Assembly: GCF_030272615.1 (NCBI RefSeq)
Contig: NC_081413.1
Coordinates: 159,398,849 to 159,462,848, forward strand
From: Cryptomeria japonica
Lineage: Eukaryota > Streptophyta > Pinopsida > Cupressales > Cupressaceae
Direction: 5' to 3'
DNA: 64,000 bases
Each line of letters begins with the position of its first letter. Position 1 is the stretch's first letter. Both the position numbers and the translations under genes were made by a program. Under the pieces are notes generated by a model. The model searched no databases. It had not been told where the DNA came from and saw nothing but the letters and a program-made list of their open reading frames with translations. This document shows positions 45,131 to 56,489 of the stretch, piece by piece.

Positions 45131-45376
45131 ATCAACCTTGATCATAAAAAACAAAATCTGCTTCACCGAAAAATAAAAGTGCTCTCAAATCTATACATTG
45201 AGCTTCACTAGGCAAACTGATCACAAAAGATATACTTCAGATTACCGGTTAACCAAAACTTCACATTGGATCAAATCAATAGGTTGAGTTGTCATTAATG
45301 ACAATTCTTAAGCATCTACAATCATCAGAGACTAACAATCTTCACCGGAGCATCATCGGAACATCAAATGCCAACA
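45131..45376 (-). repeat. TE-5 3' LTR, U3-side part
   Basis: This is the continuation of 36690-37595 after TE-6. The LTR start on the minus strand is TGTTGGCATTTGATG at 45376, followed on the plus strand by the PPT complement. Confidence 0.7.
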
Positions 45377-45393
45377 ATCTCCCCATTTGGTAT
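45377..45393 (-). promoter_or_regulatory. TE-5 polypurine tract
   Basis: The minus strand reads TACCAAATGGGGAGAT before the LTR start. It is a variant of the Copia PPT AATGCCAAAGGGGGAGAT seen in TE-4, TE-6 and TE-7. Confidence 0.75.
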
Positions 45394-45623
45394 TGATGGC
45401 AACACTAGTGAAAAATGATAAGTATTCCAAAATTGTGCTGACGCCAAAAATCGGAAGTCTGTACATTCAATCTATACTAACTCTCCTTGAACAAATTACT
45501 CCATTTTTCACTCCTCCCTCTCTCTCTCCTCCTTTGACATCAATGGAAAAGGGTGGGGATCCACCAACACATATGAGAAAAATAATGAACGAATGTGCTT
45601 ATTTACATAAACTTAAAGATGTC

Positions 45624-48408
45624 TTAGTAAGTCACCTTTAAGGACTTTAAATACTCGTTCCATCCTCTCAGGAAACAATCAAAGACATTTATTAAAGAAC
45701 TGTAGATAAATGCATGAATCTCAAGATTGGGAAGGTCAGATGGAATAGGTTTGGCTAAGGCACTTACTACATCTTTTTGTGCTCCCATCAAGGTATCCAT
45801 CCGGGGAGTTATCAAACACCTCAGTTCACCAACTCTACTCAAAACTCTATCCTTGTCTTGATTCAAACACTTTATTTTAGTAGTGTAATCCAAAATTTGC
45901 GCTTCAAGGGTACTTGGAAAGACTTGTTGAGGTGCAAAATATTGTCCTATACTAGATTGCTTACCCTCAAGTTCTCTTATTTGTCGATCAATATCTGCAG
46001 TGAATTTGGGCAAAAACAAACATGATTTGAATATTTTTCCACCCTCATCCAAGACCTCTTCTACACTCTTCATTTTAGTTATCAGGCTTGCCCTATCTCT
46101 CTCCACATCTTTTAAATTCTTCTACAATCTCATCTCATTAAACCTCTTATGTAAATTTTCATCCACAACCTTTTCTAATGATACAAAATTGGTATTAACA
46201 ACATTTAATAAATTCTTAAGCTTTCCGGATGGAGAAGCACCAGATTCCTGATCAAAATTGGGTAAGTATTTCTCCAAAACCTTAGTGGCAAGAGTAATAA
46301 CTTCTTTTTCTTCTGACTGAGATTTCAATAGACCTTGACTTGCCTTAATTTGAGCTTGGGTGACAAGTCTCAATGCTTGAAGAGGAGAAAGAGTGCTCAA
46401 GTCCACAAGACTATGGGTAAAGTCATCCTCAATAAAAATCTGCTTACCTTTGTCAGTGACATTGGCCGCAGTCATGAAAATGGGATGTTTCTTTGAAGGT
46501 TCATCACTCTTCTCCTTCTCTGCCTATAATATTTAATATTGTTCACCTTTGACAATCTCCTGTGCTATCAGTTTTGCAATTACCTCAATCTTAGGAGGGT
46601 CTTGAGTAGCTTCACAGGGGATTTTCAGTGGGTGCATCTTGTACTACTTGCTCAACCTGCTCAACTGATGGTTGATCCATCTAACCACCAGAGACCTCTG
46701 CATGTACTTCTGGAATGGAAGTGTCTTTAGTAATGTCTTATGACAAGTGGGTGCTATCCTGAGGTTGATTTACCTCATATTTCTACTCAATCAAAAACTC
46801 TTTCATAATCTGCTTAGTCTCATTTGCAACTTCATCAATTTTATCGAGCATTATTCGGTTGATCCTTTTCTTACTTCTGAACATTTCTTTGGCCAACTTA
46901 AGTAAATTATTGATTTCTTCTCTATAAATATCTAAACAACAGTTAACCAAAACATACTCCTTCATTTCCTCATCTTTCCGACAAGCAGTGTTTCTTCGGA
47001 TATCCAAAATATCATGCAATTCTTTTGGTAACTCAGATGATAATTCAATTAAGGCTCTACTAAAGTTATTCATATAATGAAAAACTACTTCCTCTAACTC
47101 TCTCCTCTCATTATCATCCCCATTTTCATAATATAAAGTAAGATTATTCAGGTTACCATCCTTAATTATTTTATCCTTTACTTCTAGAGACTTAGGAGGA
47201 ATAATCTTAACATTACCAGATTCTAGGGCTTCATCAATCTCATATTTTTGCTTTTTGCTTCCCCTAAACCTTTTGGATGGCTCACCTTGGGTCTTTGACT
47301 TCTTTGAAGGAGGAGCATCACTAGATGGCTTCCAGACTACATGAGCATAGGTTTCAGTCTTTTTAATCTCTCATACCTTTTCATCTGACTCAGTCTCTTC
47401 CTCTACAACATGTTGCCTAGAAGGCTTCTCCTTTATCATTTTATCCACTCCACCGATAGATACTATTGGTTTGGGCTTTTGTGGAGGTATTGATTTCTTC
47501 AAACCAAAGATAGGTGCAGACTTACTAGGCTGAGGCTTCTTATCAAATGAGGGTACCAATTTCAATTGTGGTTTGATCACATCCTCTTCTCTTAGAATGT
47601 TCTGAGCTCTAGCCCTCTCCATGACTTCCTTAGTCAGCCCCATCTTTTTTGCCACCACCTCTACTTCCTTTCGGATCTTCCTCTTTCGGGTTGGTTCAGA
47701 GAACTTATGATGTAAGCTTAAGTCCTTCTCCTTGAAAGTAGCAAATCTCGCTTCTTTTCCATCAACTAGCTGGCTCAAAAAATGTTAAGCATAGATATCA
47801 AGAGTGACTGCATCAACTTCATAGCCCATCGAAAGAATCCATATTTTCCTTGGCTCAATGACTTCCATTAAACATTGATCTTTATCAACCATGAAGCAAA
47901 TAGTTTATTCATATTTCTCTACAATCTCCTTGGGGATTCTTTCTTTGTTCTTCACGAAGGCTTGAAAGGTTTTGAAATAGCTCCATAGTGTGGATATTCT
48001 CATTGTGGAATCTCCTATTCCCCACAATCCTTCATTGATCTCCATTACCACTAGTCTATCATAGGCCCACTGGACCTTTCCTTTTTTACTGGGTATCTCA
48101 TTCAATAAGTACAAGGCCAAGCTTATAAGAAGAGATCCATACTTAAATGTGTTCTTCTTGTCTTGCTTAAGAAGAGATCCATACTTAAATGTGTTCTTCT
48201 TGTCTTGCTTAATTTTCTTCAAATTACTCAGAAGTTCATTCAAGAGGATTGTACACAGATCATACCTCATGTCATCCTTGAGCATCGTATATGCTATATA
48301 TATGGCAGTTCTAGAGATGAAGTTCTATCTACTTGATTGATAGACTTTGTAACCAACCACAATCTATGCAAACCTTACATCAAGCTCCAGAATATCGTTG
48401 ATAGTCAT
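45624..48408 (-). pseudogene. TE-5 cargo ORF, unknown function
   Basis: I do not recognise this protein. From ATG 48408 one frame runs to about 46783 (1.6 kb) with only a few TAG/TAA/TGA stops. A frame change then leads to 46475-45624. Order: an N-terminal part with MTINDILELDVRFA and YGSLLISLALYLLNEIPS, then KVQWAYDRLVV, GLWGIGDSTMR and KNKERIPKEIVEKYE; a Lys/Pro-rich linker (PTRKRKIRKEVEVVAKKMG, KPQPSKSAP, PPKSL); then long charged helices (DIYREEINNLLKLAKEMF, ADIDRQIRELEGKQSS) to the end. Total about 900 codons. No gag, zinc knuckle or enzyme motif was seen. It fills the space where gag-pol would be. A gag-like, DNA-binding or packaging role are all guesses. Confidence 0.6.
48127..48210 (-). 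repeat. Exact 42-bp tandem duplication in TE-5 ORF
   Basis: 48127-48168 and 48169-48210 are identical. The copies add 14 codons in frame, giving KQDKKNTFKYGSLL twice. This is a recent replication slip that keeps the frame. Confidence 0.95.
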
Positions 48409-48417
48409 TGCTCTATT

Positions 48418-49681
48418 TGTTTGTAGTAGCCAAGAAGGAAGACTGAGAGGGGGGGGGTGAATTAGTCTTCACCAAAACAAAGAAATTAAGCACAAAACAC
48501 AAATATAATAAACTACAGTAACAATAAAGATAAGCAAATTGAGAGGATGGCTCACACCACCAAGATTTTGATGTGTAAAACCTGGTTAAGGGAAAAAACA
48601 CAGTGGGAACCTACCCATAGTAAGATGATACTCTGCAGCAGTATGTGAAAATGTTACAATAGGGAATGCACATGCATTCAGGCACACTGCCTAGAGCTCA
48701 CTGCTCAAATATAATGACCTCGAAGGCTACAACCCTCAGGAAAGTCTCACTTACTTACAATAAGATTTAGACTACAATCCAGAAGAAATGAAATGAAAGA
48801 ATAGCATCTCCAAATGCCTAATTACAATACTAGTTAAGCACAGATGTATGCTCCGCAACACCAATATCTCCTCAATCACAACACCAAAGGATGAATCACT
48901 TGTTCACACATAAAGCTTTCTTTGATAATGCAGACATAACCTTGATGCCTAAATTAAATGAATATGTCACATATATATACAATTCATCAACCTTGACAAC
49001 AAGGCCGGCTAAACCCTCAACCCTTAATTACAAAATTACAACACAGGATACAAAGATCGACCACCAAACCAATATAATTATTTACATAGCATTACATGGA
49101 CCTAAAACAAATTTCTAAACACACAACTCCATCAGAAATCATGCCAAGATCAACCACAACACACTACACCACCAAGAAAACCACATAACATGAAAATCAT
49201 CACCAGTTCATAAAAACCACCAAAAAATTGCACAACAATCAATGCAAATCATCAAATAAAATAGGACATGACTAGGAAACACTAGCAAGAATGTTAGAAT
49301 CATTGGGAACCGCTGAACCAATACCACTTATCAAATCTTCATCGGTCAACATCTGAAAGCTCAAGAACACAACCAATCAATAACTATCATGAAGAAAGAT
49401 CTCTTGCGGAACACCAAATCACAATCCATGTAAAATGAAGATACACAAGACCATCTCATACAATATCCCAAAAACTCAGCATAAGATATGATCACACTAG
49501 AATATACGAGAGAAGTTACTGAACTTTGTAAAACAATTATCAACAAAACAAAACTACAATCCAGATCATAAGATCTTCCCAATCTGCAATCACCAGAGCA
49601 ATACACAAGAATATGTTGACATCAATGACAACAACGTATCCTACCAGAAACAATGACCAAACATATCCAACAATCTCCCCC
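48418..49681 (-). repeat. TE-7 3' LTR
   Basis: About 1264 bp. The minus-strand start TGTTGGATATG lies at 49681, next to the PPT. Near the other end is the G-run motif ACTGAGAGGGGGGGG, TGAATTAG at 48443-48463, in the same place as in TE-4, TE-5 and TE-6. No second copy is in the window. Confidence 0.75.
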
Positions 49682-49699
49682 TTTGGCATTGATGGCAAT
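49682..49699 (-). promoter_or_regulatory. TE-7 polypurine tract
   Basis: AATGCCAAAGGGGGAGAT on the minus strand, identical to TE-4 and TE-6. A second copy-like block with CTCCCCCTTTGAC lies near 49787-49799, plus strand. The 3' UTR up to 50061 holds no gene. Confidence 0.85.
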
Positions 49700-50061
49700 G
49701 TGAAAAACAATCAGTGCAAAGAAAGAAAATATCTCCAACAAACTCCCCCTAAGATCATGACATATAAAGCAGTTTTTCACATGATCTCTCCCCCTTTGAC
49801 AACAATGCTAAAGATCTCAAAATAGAAAACCAAACTTACTCTCCCTCTTAGAATATGAAACATGAATCTCTCTCCCCAAAACACATACTACTCCAGCAAA
49901 GGAGCAACACCAACTCATCAATCCGGATAAAGAGATAAAGCTCTGAAGTCCACCAAATTGGTGCAACTCAATACATCTAGTTCTCATCAGGAGGGGTGGA
50001 TACCCCTAACTTGTCTCTCAAATAGACAAATGTATCTACAGGCAAAGGCTTAGTGAAAATA

Positions 50062-51480
50062 TCAACTATTTGTTCCTTTTGTAGATACATATTCCATCTT
50101 TGCCTTCTCTTCACTGACTTGCTCTCTCAAGTAATGATATTTGATTTGCACATGCTTAGTCTTTGAATGTTGCATCATATTCTTTGACATGTTAATAGCA
50201 CTGGAATTATCACAATATATAACAGTAGGCTCATCATAAATAACTCTAATATCCTTCAACAACTTCATCCAAACTACCTGAGTGCAATTACTAGCATCAT
50301 CAATGTACTCAACTTCAGCAGTAGATAAGGACACTAAATCTTGTTTCTTACTAGCCCATGAAATCAGCTTCTTACCTAAAAAGAATTCTCCATCGAGATC
50401 ACCAGCCCAATCTACATCAGTGTAGGCACATAGCATGAAATCATCATTCCTCGGATACCATAAACCATAATTCATGATTCCTTTCAAGTATCTGAATATC
50501 CTCTTCACAATAGTGACATGACTCTCTTTTGGATCAGCTTGATATCTAGCAGCCATGAACACAGTATGCATAATATTTGGCCTAGTCTGAGTAAGATATA
50601 GCAATCCACCAATAGATCTATACAAGCTCTGATTAGCTTTCAAAGATTTATGATTCTTAGAAAATTTACAACTAGTCGCCATAGGAGTTCCAACAGGTTT
50701 GGAGTCATCTAACCCACAATTCTTCAGTTTTTCCCTCACATACTTAGTTTTAGATATGAATATACCTTTTTCTACTCTATGAAATATGGAATCCTAAGAA
50801 TAATTTCATCTAATTTATCATAGACAACTCAAATTCTTTCTGCATATCACCAACAAACTTCATACTCAAGTCATCATCACCTCCAAAGATAATATCATCA
50901 ACAAAGACTTCAACAATCAGGATGTTATTATTTTCTATCTTAAAGTACATATTACTATCAACAACACCTTTACTAAATCCCAATCTCAATAAATATTTGT
51001 CTAGTCTATCATATCAATCTATAGGGGCTTTCTTGAGTCCATAAAGAAATTTCTTCAGCTTACATATCATGTCTCCATCATCTAATAGTGAAAATCCATC
51101 AAGTTGCTCAATGTAGACTTCTTCGTCAAGATCACCACTCAAAAAGGCAGATTTGACATCCATCTGATATACCTTGAAATCTTTATAAGTAGCATAAGCA
51201 AGCAACAGTCTAACAGCTTCAAGTCTGGACACCAGAGAAAAAGTCTTCTCCTAATCAATTCCTTCTTTCTATGAATATTCTTTGCAAAGCAGTCTAGCTT
51301 TATTTCTGACAACTTTACCAACTTCATTCAATTTGTTTATGAATACCCATTTCGTAACAATAGCATTCTTATCCTTAGTTCTAGGCACAAGTTCCCAAGT
51401 ATTATTCTTTTCAATCTAATCTAGTTCTTCTTCCATAGCTCTCATCCAATTTTCATCTTTGCAAGCTTCCACATCTTTAG
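50062..51480 (-). pseudogene. TE-7 reverse transcriptase and RNase H, broken
   Basis: RT fragments: 51014-51232 (YKDFKVYQMDVKSAFLSGDL, EEVYIEQLDGFS), then stops, then the FVDDIIFGG region near 50895. Block 50062-50739 holds KPVGTPMATSCK, CAYTDVDWAGDLD, VEYIDDASNC and CDNSSAINMSKN. Between GDLD and GEFFLGKKL the usual DRKSTT/S segment (about eight residues) is missing, an in-frame deletion in RNase H. The end is truncated at STKGTNS by a stop. It is more decayed than TE-6. Confidence 0.88.
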
Positions 51481-51659
51481 GTTCATCTTTAGAAATCAAG
51501 CATACTTCTTCAACAACTAACCTTCCTCTAGTCATTACACCTTTATTCTTATCACCTATAATCTAATTTTCAAAATATTTTAGTCTTGCATACTTCAGAG
51601 TCTTCTGATTGTTTTGATTATCCAGATTAATTGTCTCTATTGGTTCATTCTACTTAGGT

Positions 51660-52815
51660 TCTTCAATCTGAATAGGGGCTAAAAAAATATGTTGTCCATC
51701 ATCATATCCACATGCTCTGATATCTTTTCCAAGGTTCTCACCCACCTTCACATTTGTACTCTCCACTATATTTCTCAATCTCTTGTTGTAGAACCAGTAG
51801 GCTTTTCTCTTTTTAGAATATCCTAAGAAAATTCCTTCATTACTTCTAGCATCAAACTTTCATATATCCTCATCTCTCTTGATATAACATTTGCTACCAA
51901 ATACTCTGAAATATCTCATAATAGGAACATGACCAAATCATAGCTTATAAGGGGTCTTACCGATATCACCTTTGATGTGAATTATGTTGAATGTGTAAAC
52001 AACAGTGCTAATGGCTTCTTTCTAGTAGATCTTCAAAACATTTTCTTCAATCAGCATAGTCCTTGCAGCATCCAAGGCAGTTATGTTTTTCCTTTCAACA
52101 ACTCCATCTTGTTGAGGGGTTCTAGGAGTAGATAATTGTCTTCTAATCCCATGCTTCTCACAAAATGAATTCAACTCACTGGAATAGAATTCTCCACCTC
52201 TATCAGATCTTAGACACTTCACCTTCCATCCAGACTTAGTCTCAACCTTTTCTTTGAATATCTTGAACTTGTCCAATGCTTCTGATTTGTCCTTCAAAAA
52301 GAAAACCCACATCATCTTAGAATAATAAATTAATAGCATAAAATATCTATCACCCTGCACACTTTTAACATTTGTAGGTCCACATAGGTTAGTATGCACA
52401 AGATCTAGCAATCCATCAAATGTATACTATTTGCTCTTGAAAAAAATCCTTGTTTGCTTACCTAACTAACATTCCTTATATATCGGATTAGCAAACTTAA
52501 CAATCTTAGGCATATCTCTAACAACTTGTGTAGAAATAATCTTATTCATTGAATCAAAATTTACATGAAACATTCTCGTATGACACAACCAACTCTCATC
52601 TATATAAGCAATCAAACATCTTTTCTCACTTGCATTCAAATGAAAAATGTTACCTTCAGTCTTAATCCCAGATGCAATCTCTATACCAAAAGCATTTAGG
52701 ATCTTTCATTTTCCATCCTTGAATTGTAGATCATAACCTTTAAAAACCATATGTCCAACATTCAAAATATTATGCTTCAAACCTTCAAAATACAAGACAT
52801 CATCAGTGTTATGCT
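51660..52815 (-). pseudogene. TE-7 integrase and pre-integrase, broken
   Basis: From 52815 down: KHNTD then VLYFEGLKHNILNVGHMVFK, the HHCC region (CHTRMFHVNFDS ... CQLGK), then the core at 52022-52411. The core reads LVHTNLCGP, LRSDRGGEFYSSEL and GVVERKN. The first catalytic Asp is Asn (HTN for HTD). The following DDYS motif reads IYYS. The C-terminal part (51780-51900, plus-strand complement of EGIFLGYSKK-like coding) has stops. The first codons are cut by the TE-8 LTR. Confidence 0.85.
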
Positions 52816-54243
52816 TGTAGACGTATAAAAATGACCATATTCCTAAATGAATATTTTATGTTCATTTCTCTATTTAATTAAATCCAATTTAATTAAATTA
52901 CCCATATTCTTCTATTAAAATTAAGTAAATTACTCAATTTATTTAAATTAAATTCACTAGACTTCTTTTTACCATTTAATGAATAAATCATTTTATTCAA
53001 TTAAATCCCTTCTATCCACTTTTAATTAAATACAAATTTAATTAAAAAAGTTTATCCTAAATTGAATAAATCTAATTTGTTTGATTGCAACCAAATTGAA
53101 TTAAATTAACTTTATTTCAATTAAATCCTATCATCCCTCCATCCACTTGCACTTTCCTACATCTCCCACTTGCTTCCTAAACCCCTTCCTAAATTCTTCT
53201 AGACTCTTCTAAATCGCTTCTAATTAGCCTGACCCATCTTCTAAACTTTGTCACATCTCAAAACCTTAAAGTCTTTGATAACCATTAAAGGATTCAAGTC
53301 TTCAACCACTTAATATTCCCAAAGTCTCCCAAACCATTAATGGTTAATTCAACTCTCTTACATGGTTAGAGACTTTTTGCCTAACTTAACTTTCATCCAA
53401 CCCAAGGGTCTCATCAAGCCTTTAATGCTTTGACCATAATTATCTCTTAATCATTTGCACAAGGGTTTATCCTTGGATTAACTCTTAATCCAATGGGTAA
53501 GCCTAACTTAAGCTTAATCCTTACCCTCTAGATAACCATAAGGTCTTCTCAGGCATTTAATGCCTCCAACCCCTTCTCTCAACCCAACCCTATGTTGACA
53601 CTTGTCACTATTTCATTGGTGCAAATTGAAAACATGGATTCCCAACTTTCAAACTTAGCCCTTGATTAAACCTTTCAACCCTAACCATCCATTGCCCTAT
53701 TTTTGCTAATAATAGAGCTCTCATTCCTCCATTTTGAGAATCCAAGTTTGTAGTATCATACTTATGCTCAAATACATTCAAGCTTTCATATCAATTTTAT
53801 GACCATCATTTTAGCCTCTCTTTAAAATAGGAATTAGTCTAAATATGCATGTTTAGAATACTTTCTTTATCATTTAGCTCAATCATAGACTAATATATCA
53901 TGTTATGATAGTATTTATACTAACCTTATCATCTTATAATCTAGTTTATTGCATTTTAAGATCATGCATAGCTTAAGATGCATTTCATTCTAAAATCTAT
54001 TAAAAGCATCCCTCGTTCTTGCATTTGCCATCCCTAAACCATTTTGCTCAGTGATCTGAGAGCAAAAATATTGGTTTGAGGGACTGTGTAAGATAGAGAA
54101 CCATGAGACCAACCTTGGGAAGCTGAGTGATACTTCATTACTCCATAGCTTGCACCAAGAAGTCCTGTGGGTGTGTGAGCAAGACTCCATAGAGCTCCAT
54201 TTTTCAAATATTGAGTTCTATCGACCTGCTTTTCTCGCATACA
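52816..54243 (+). repeat. TE-8 5' LTR
   Basis: This 1428-bp LTR starts TGTAGACGTATAAAAATGAC and ends TCTCGCATACA. The first 300 bases are AT-rich with ATTAAAT-type blocks, like those of TE-2 and TE-3. The left end is fixed by the break in TE-7 coding; the right end by the PBS region. The partner LTR is outside the window. Confidence 0.82.
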
Positions 54244-54264
54244 TTTCTGGCACCCACCGTGGGG
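54244..54264 (+). promoter_or_regulatory. TE-8 PBS region
   Basis: TTTCTGGCACCCACCGTGGG follows the LTR. TGGCACCCACCGTGGGG-type sites are common after LTRs of Tat-like plant Gypsy elements. The tRNA was not assigned. Confidence 0.65.
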
Positions 54265-54310
54265 CCTCACCCCATATATCAAATCGGTTTTTGAATTTAA
54301 CCACTTTTGC

Positions 54311-54606
54311 AGGCACGTGGGAAAAATGAATTAGCACATTAAGTTAATTGTTTAGCACATCCGGTTAATAGCCTAGCGCATTAGGTTTACTATTCTGCAC
54401 ATGGAGTCCATCATCTAGCGCGTAAAGTCCATATATTAGCACATAGGATTACTAATTTTTCCTGTAGGTTTTGGCGCGGATGAAAAAAAAGAGCAGCGCT
54501 TTCGGCACACAGAGTAGCGCATCTTGAATACAGTGTAGTGCATCATATCCATCTTTTAGCGCATCTCTATTATATTGTAGCGCATACAGTTTTTTTTGTA
54601 GCACAT
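54311..54606 (+). repeat. 21-bp-period TAGCGCAT array, first cluster
   Basis: The core TAGCGCAT (variants TAGCACAT, TAGTGCAT, TAGCGCGT) starts at 54332, 54353, 54374, 54395, 54416 and 54437. After one irregular stretch it resumes at 54494, 54515, 54536, 54557, 54578 and 54599. Each regular step is exactly 21 bases while the 13 bases between cores vary. A weak copy at 54311 fits the same step. Confidence 0.9.
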
Positions 54607-56114
54607 CATAGACAGTAAAGAGAAAATTAATTTGTAACAAAAACTAAAATTTAGACTTGTAGAAGTCCACAGAATTTGCCTTTTTGCTAACAAATTGACT
54701 GGTTTTCTGCAGGTTACTGATAGTTGACTGCAAGTTTTGAATCCAATTTATTTAGGCTAGAATTAAAGTAGTTTAAATTTTTACTAACTTTTCTAAGTCA
54801 GCTAAAGTTCAAATTTCTTTCTTTTCATGTTTAAATAAAATTGAACTCACTTTTATTTTGGGCAATTAAAACGAACAACAAATCAACATCTTTTTTTTGC
54901 TTTTCTAGGAGAAAATTTCTCACTTTGGGCTCTAAAAAGAAAAAGCAAGTTTACTTTCTTCAAAGATTAAAATGAACCTCACCTTCCTTTGGTGTTTAAA
55001 AGGATCAATCTTATTTTGCTAAAGAAAAAGAACCTCATCTTCATTTTACGCAAAGCAAAGAGGGAAAACTTTCCCCTATCGACTTTAATTTTGTTGACCA
55101 ACATCACGATTTACTTTGTTGACCAGGCTTATTTTTCAAAGTTTTTCAGAAATACACACTTTGCTATGAAGGGTTAAAAGGAACACCATGCTTTTTGGAG
55201 CAACATCTCCAAGTAGAAGTTAGCAAATCATTGTTTTGAAGGCTAAAAAGAAAATTGTTTGCCTTGTCTCGAAAGTGGAAGGTATATGCTCTCCCCTTTA
55301 CTGGGTGATCAAAAAACCAAACCACTCTTAAAGCTTTTTGTACTTCAATCATTTACATCCTTTAGTAGGTCTGCCTTCCCCAAGGGTCTCTTAAAGTCGT
55401 TTATGGCCGGTGTGAAGGGAACGACCTAAGTGGGGAATGACTTTGACGCCAAGTATTCCAACCCACTATAATCAAAAGTGAAAAGTGATGAAAGTCCTTT
55501 TCAACGGTTGCGTGCATCGATTAGCCTTTCCCCAGTATCCTCGAGATAAGTAAATCCTTTGTTCTAAAGGTTGGGAAGCCTCCTAAGGGAGTTTATCACT
55601 GACGGCCAAACAGGAAGCCTGATTACGAACCATAGAAATAGAAACTTTGAACCGAGTCAGTAACCAGACATTTATAACATCATAGTGCAAGGGTGGGGAA
55701 GAATCCACCCCCAAGATTACTCACCATATATCTCCCAAGATAACTACTCAACTGTGAAGCAATTCACTTTGAGTTAATTTCTAGAAAAAGGCAAAAAAAA
55801 TAGGCGCCCTCTAGGGGGTGACACGGTTGTTTGAGCTGACGGAGTATCAAGACTAGTGGGCTATGATGTTATTTATGACCTTTGAATAAATAGTCTTTCT
55901 GAAGTGTATTATTTGTATCCAAACCTGTTAAAACATTGGGGATTTGAACACATCCTCGCAGAACATACACTTTTTGTTAGATTACGCAAAAAGGTTGTAC
56001 TTTTTGTGTCATGCTTGAATTTACTACTTCAGAAAATCATCCATCAAATCTGAAAAATTCACAACAAAAATCCAAAATTTACAAAAACCAACCAAAAGAA
56101 AAATTAGGGTAGTT
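54607..56114 (+). other. TE-8 leader, middle part
   Basis: AT-rich non-coding DNA. The block 55330-55750 resembles the TE-2 and TE-3 leaders (GAACGACCTAAGTGGGG, CCAACCCACTATAAT). Open frames such as 54989-55177 have no motif. Confidence 0.6.
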
Positions 56115-56489
56115 TAGCGCGTAAGAGCAACTTCTTAGCGTGTGAGGTATTTCTGTTAGCGCATCCAACCATCAAGTTAGCGCGTTTATTCCAAATAGTA
56201 GCGTTTTACCCCAAAATTAAAACGGTGTTAAAACATTTAGTGCATCAGAGAAACAGTCTAGCATGTGGAAGCATCAGCTTAGCGCGTGGAAGCCAAACAT
56301 TAGTGCATCTGGTTCACAAGTTAGCGCGTCATAGGCCCAGGCTAGTGCATGACTTTTTAGATAGGTAGAAAACAAATTTTAGAACAGTTAAATCTTTAGT
56401 GCATGTCCGGGGGTAGCCTAGCACGCGTGGCCATTCTTTTAGCGCGTGGAGTAATTTTGGTAGCGCATTTAGTCCCTGTTTTAGTGCAT
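56115..56489 (+). repeat. 21-bp-period TAGCGCRT array, second cluster
   Basis: Cores start at 56115, 56136, 56157, 56178 and 56199; then 56238, 56259, 56280, 56301, 56322 and 56343; then 56397, 56419, 56440, 56461 and 56482. Within each run all steps are 21 bases except one of 22. The phase shifts between runs suggest small indels. Common variants are TAGCGCGT and TAGTGCAT. Confidence 0.9.

Larger units (their letters stand above)
36690..48417 (-). mobile_element. TE-5: LTR element carrying an unknown ORF instead of gag-pol
   Basis: The minus-strand 3' LTR (36690-37595 plus 45131-45376, about 1152 bp) is split by TE-6. A PPT of the Copia type follows at 45377, and then a long ORF with no gag, protease, RT or integrase motif (45624-48408). 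TE-7 interrupts the element just upstream of that ORF, so the 5' LTR must lie beyond TE-7/TE-8 to the right and was not seen. The LTR ends TGTTGG...CCAACA and the PPT TACCAAATGGGGAGAT resemble those of the Copia elements here, so mobilisation by Copia enzymes is a reasonable inference. Confidence 0.7.
48418..52815 (-). mobile_element. TE-7: Ty1/Copia element nested in TE-5, cut by TE-8
   Basis: Minus-strand Copia: 3' LTR 48418-49681, PPT, RNase H, RT, integrase and the pre-integrase segment up to 52815, where TE-8 begins in mid-gene. Gag, protease, PBS and the 5' LTR must lie to the right of TE-8, outside the window. The left end could be 48418 or 48422; the simple sequence TTTGTTTGTAG leaves that open. 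Confidence 0.85.

Noticed and set aside
36690-49681. TE-5 3' LTR and TE-7 3' LTR as one LTR pair
   Set aside because: Both have a PPT on their right side, so both are 3' LTRs of minus-strand elements; their sequences also differ beyond the G-run motif.
54311-56489. CRISPR array from regular short repeats
   Set aside because: The core is only 8 bases with 13-base spacers, the sequence is a plant retrotransposon leader, and no cas-like gene is present.
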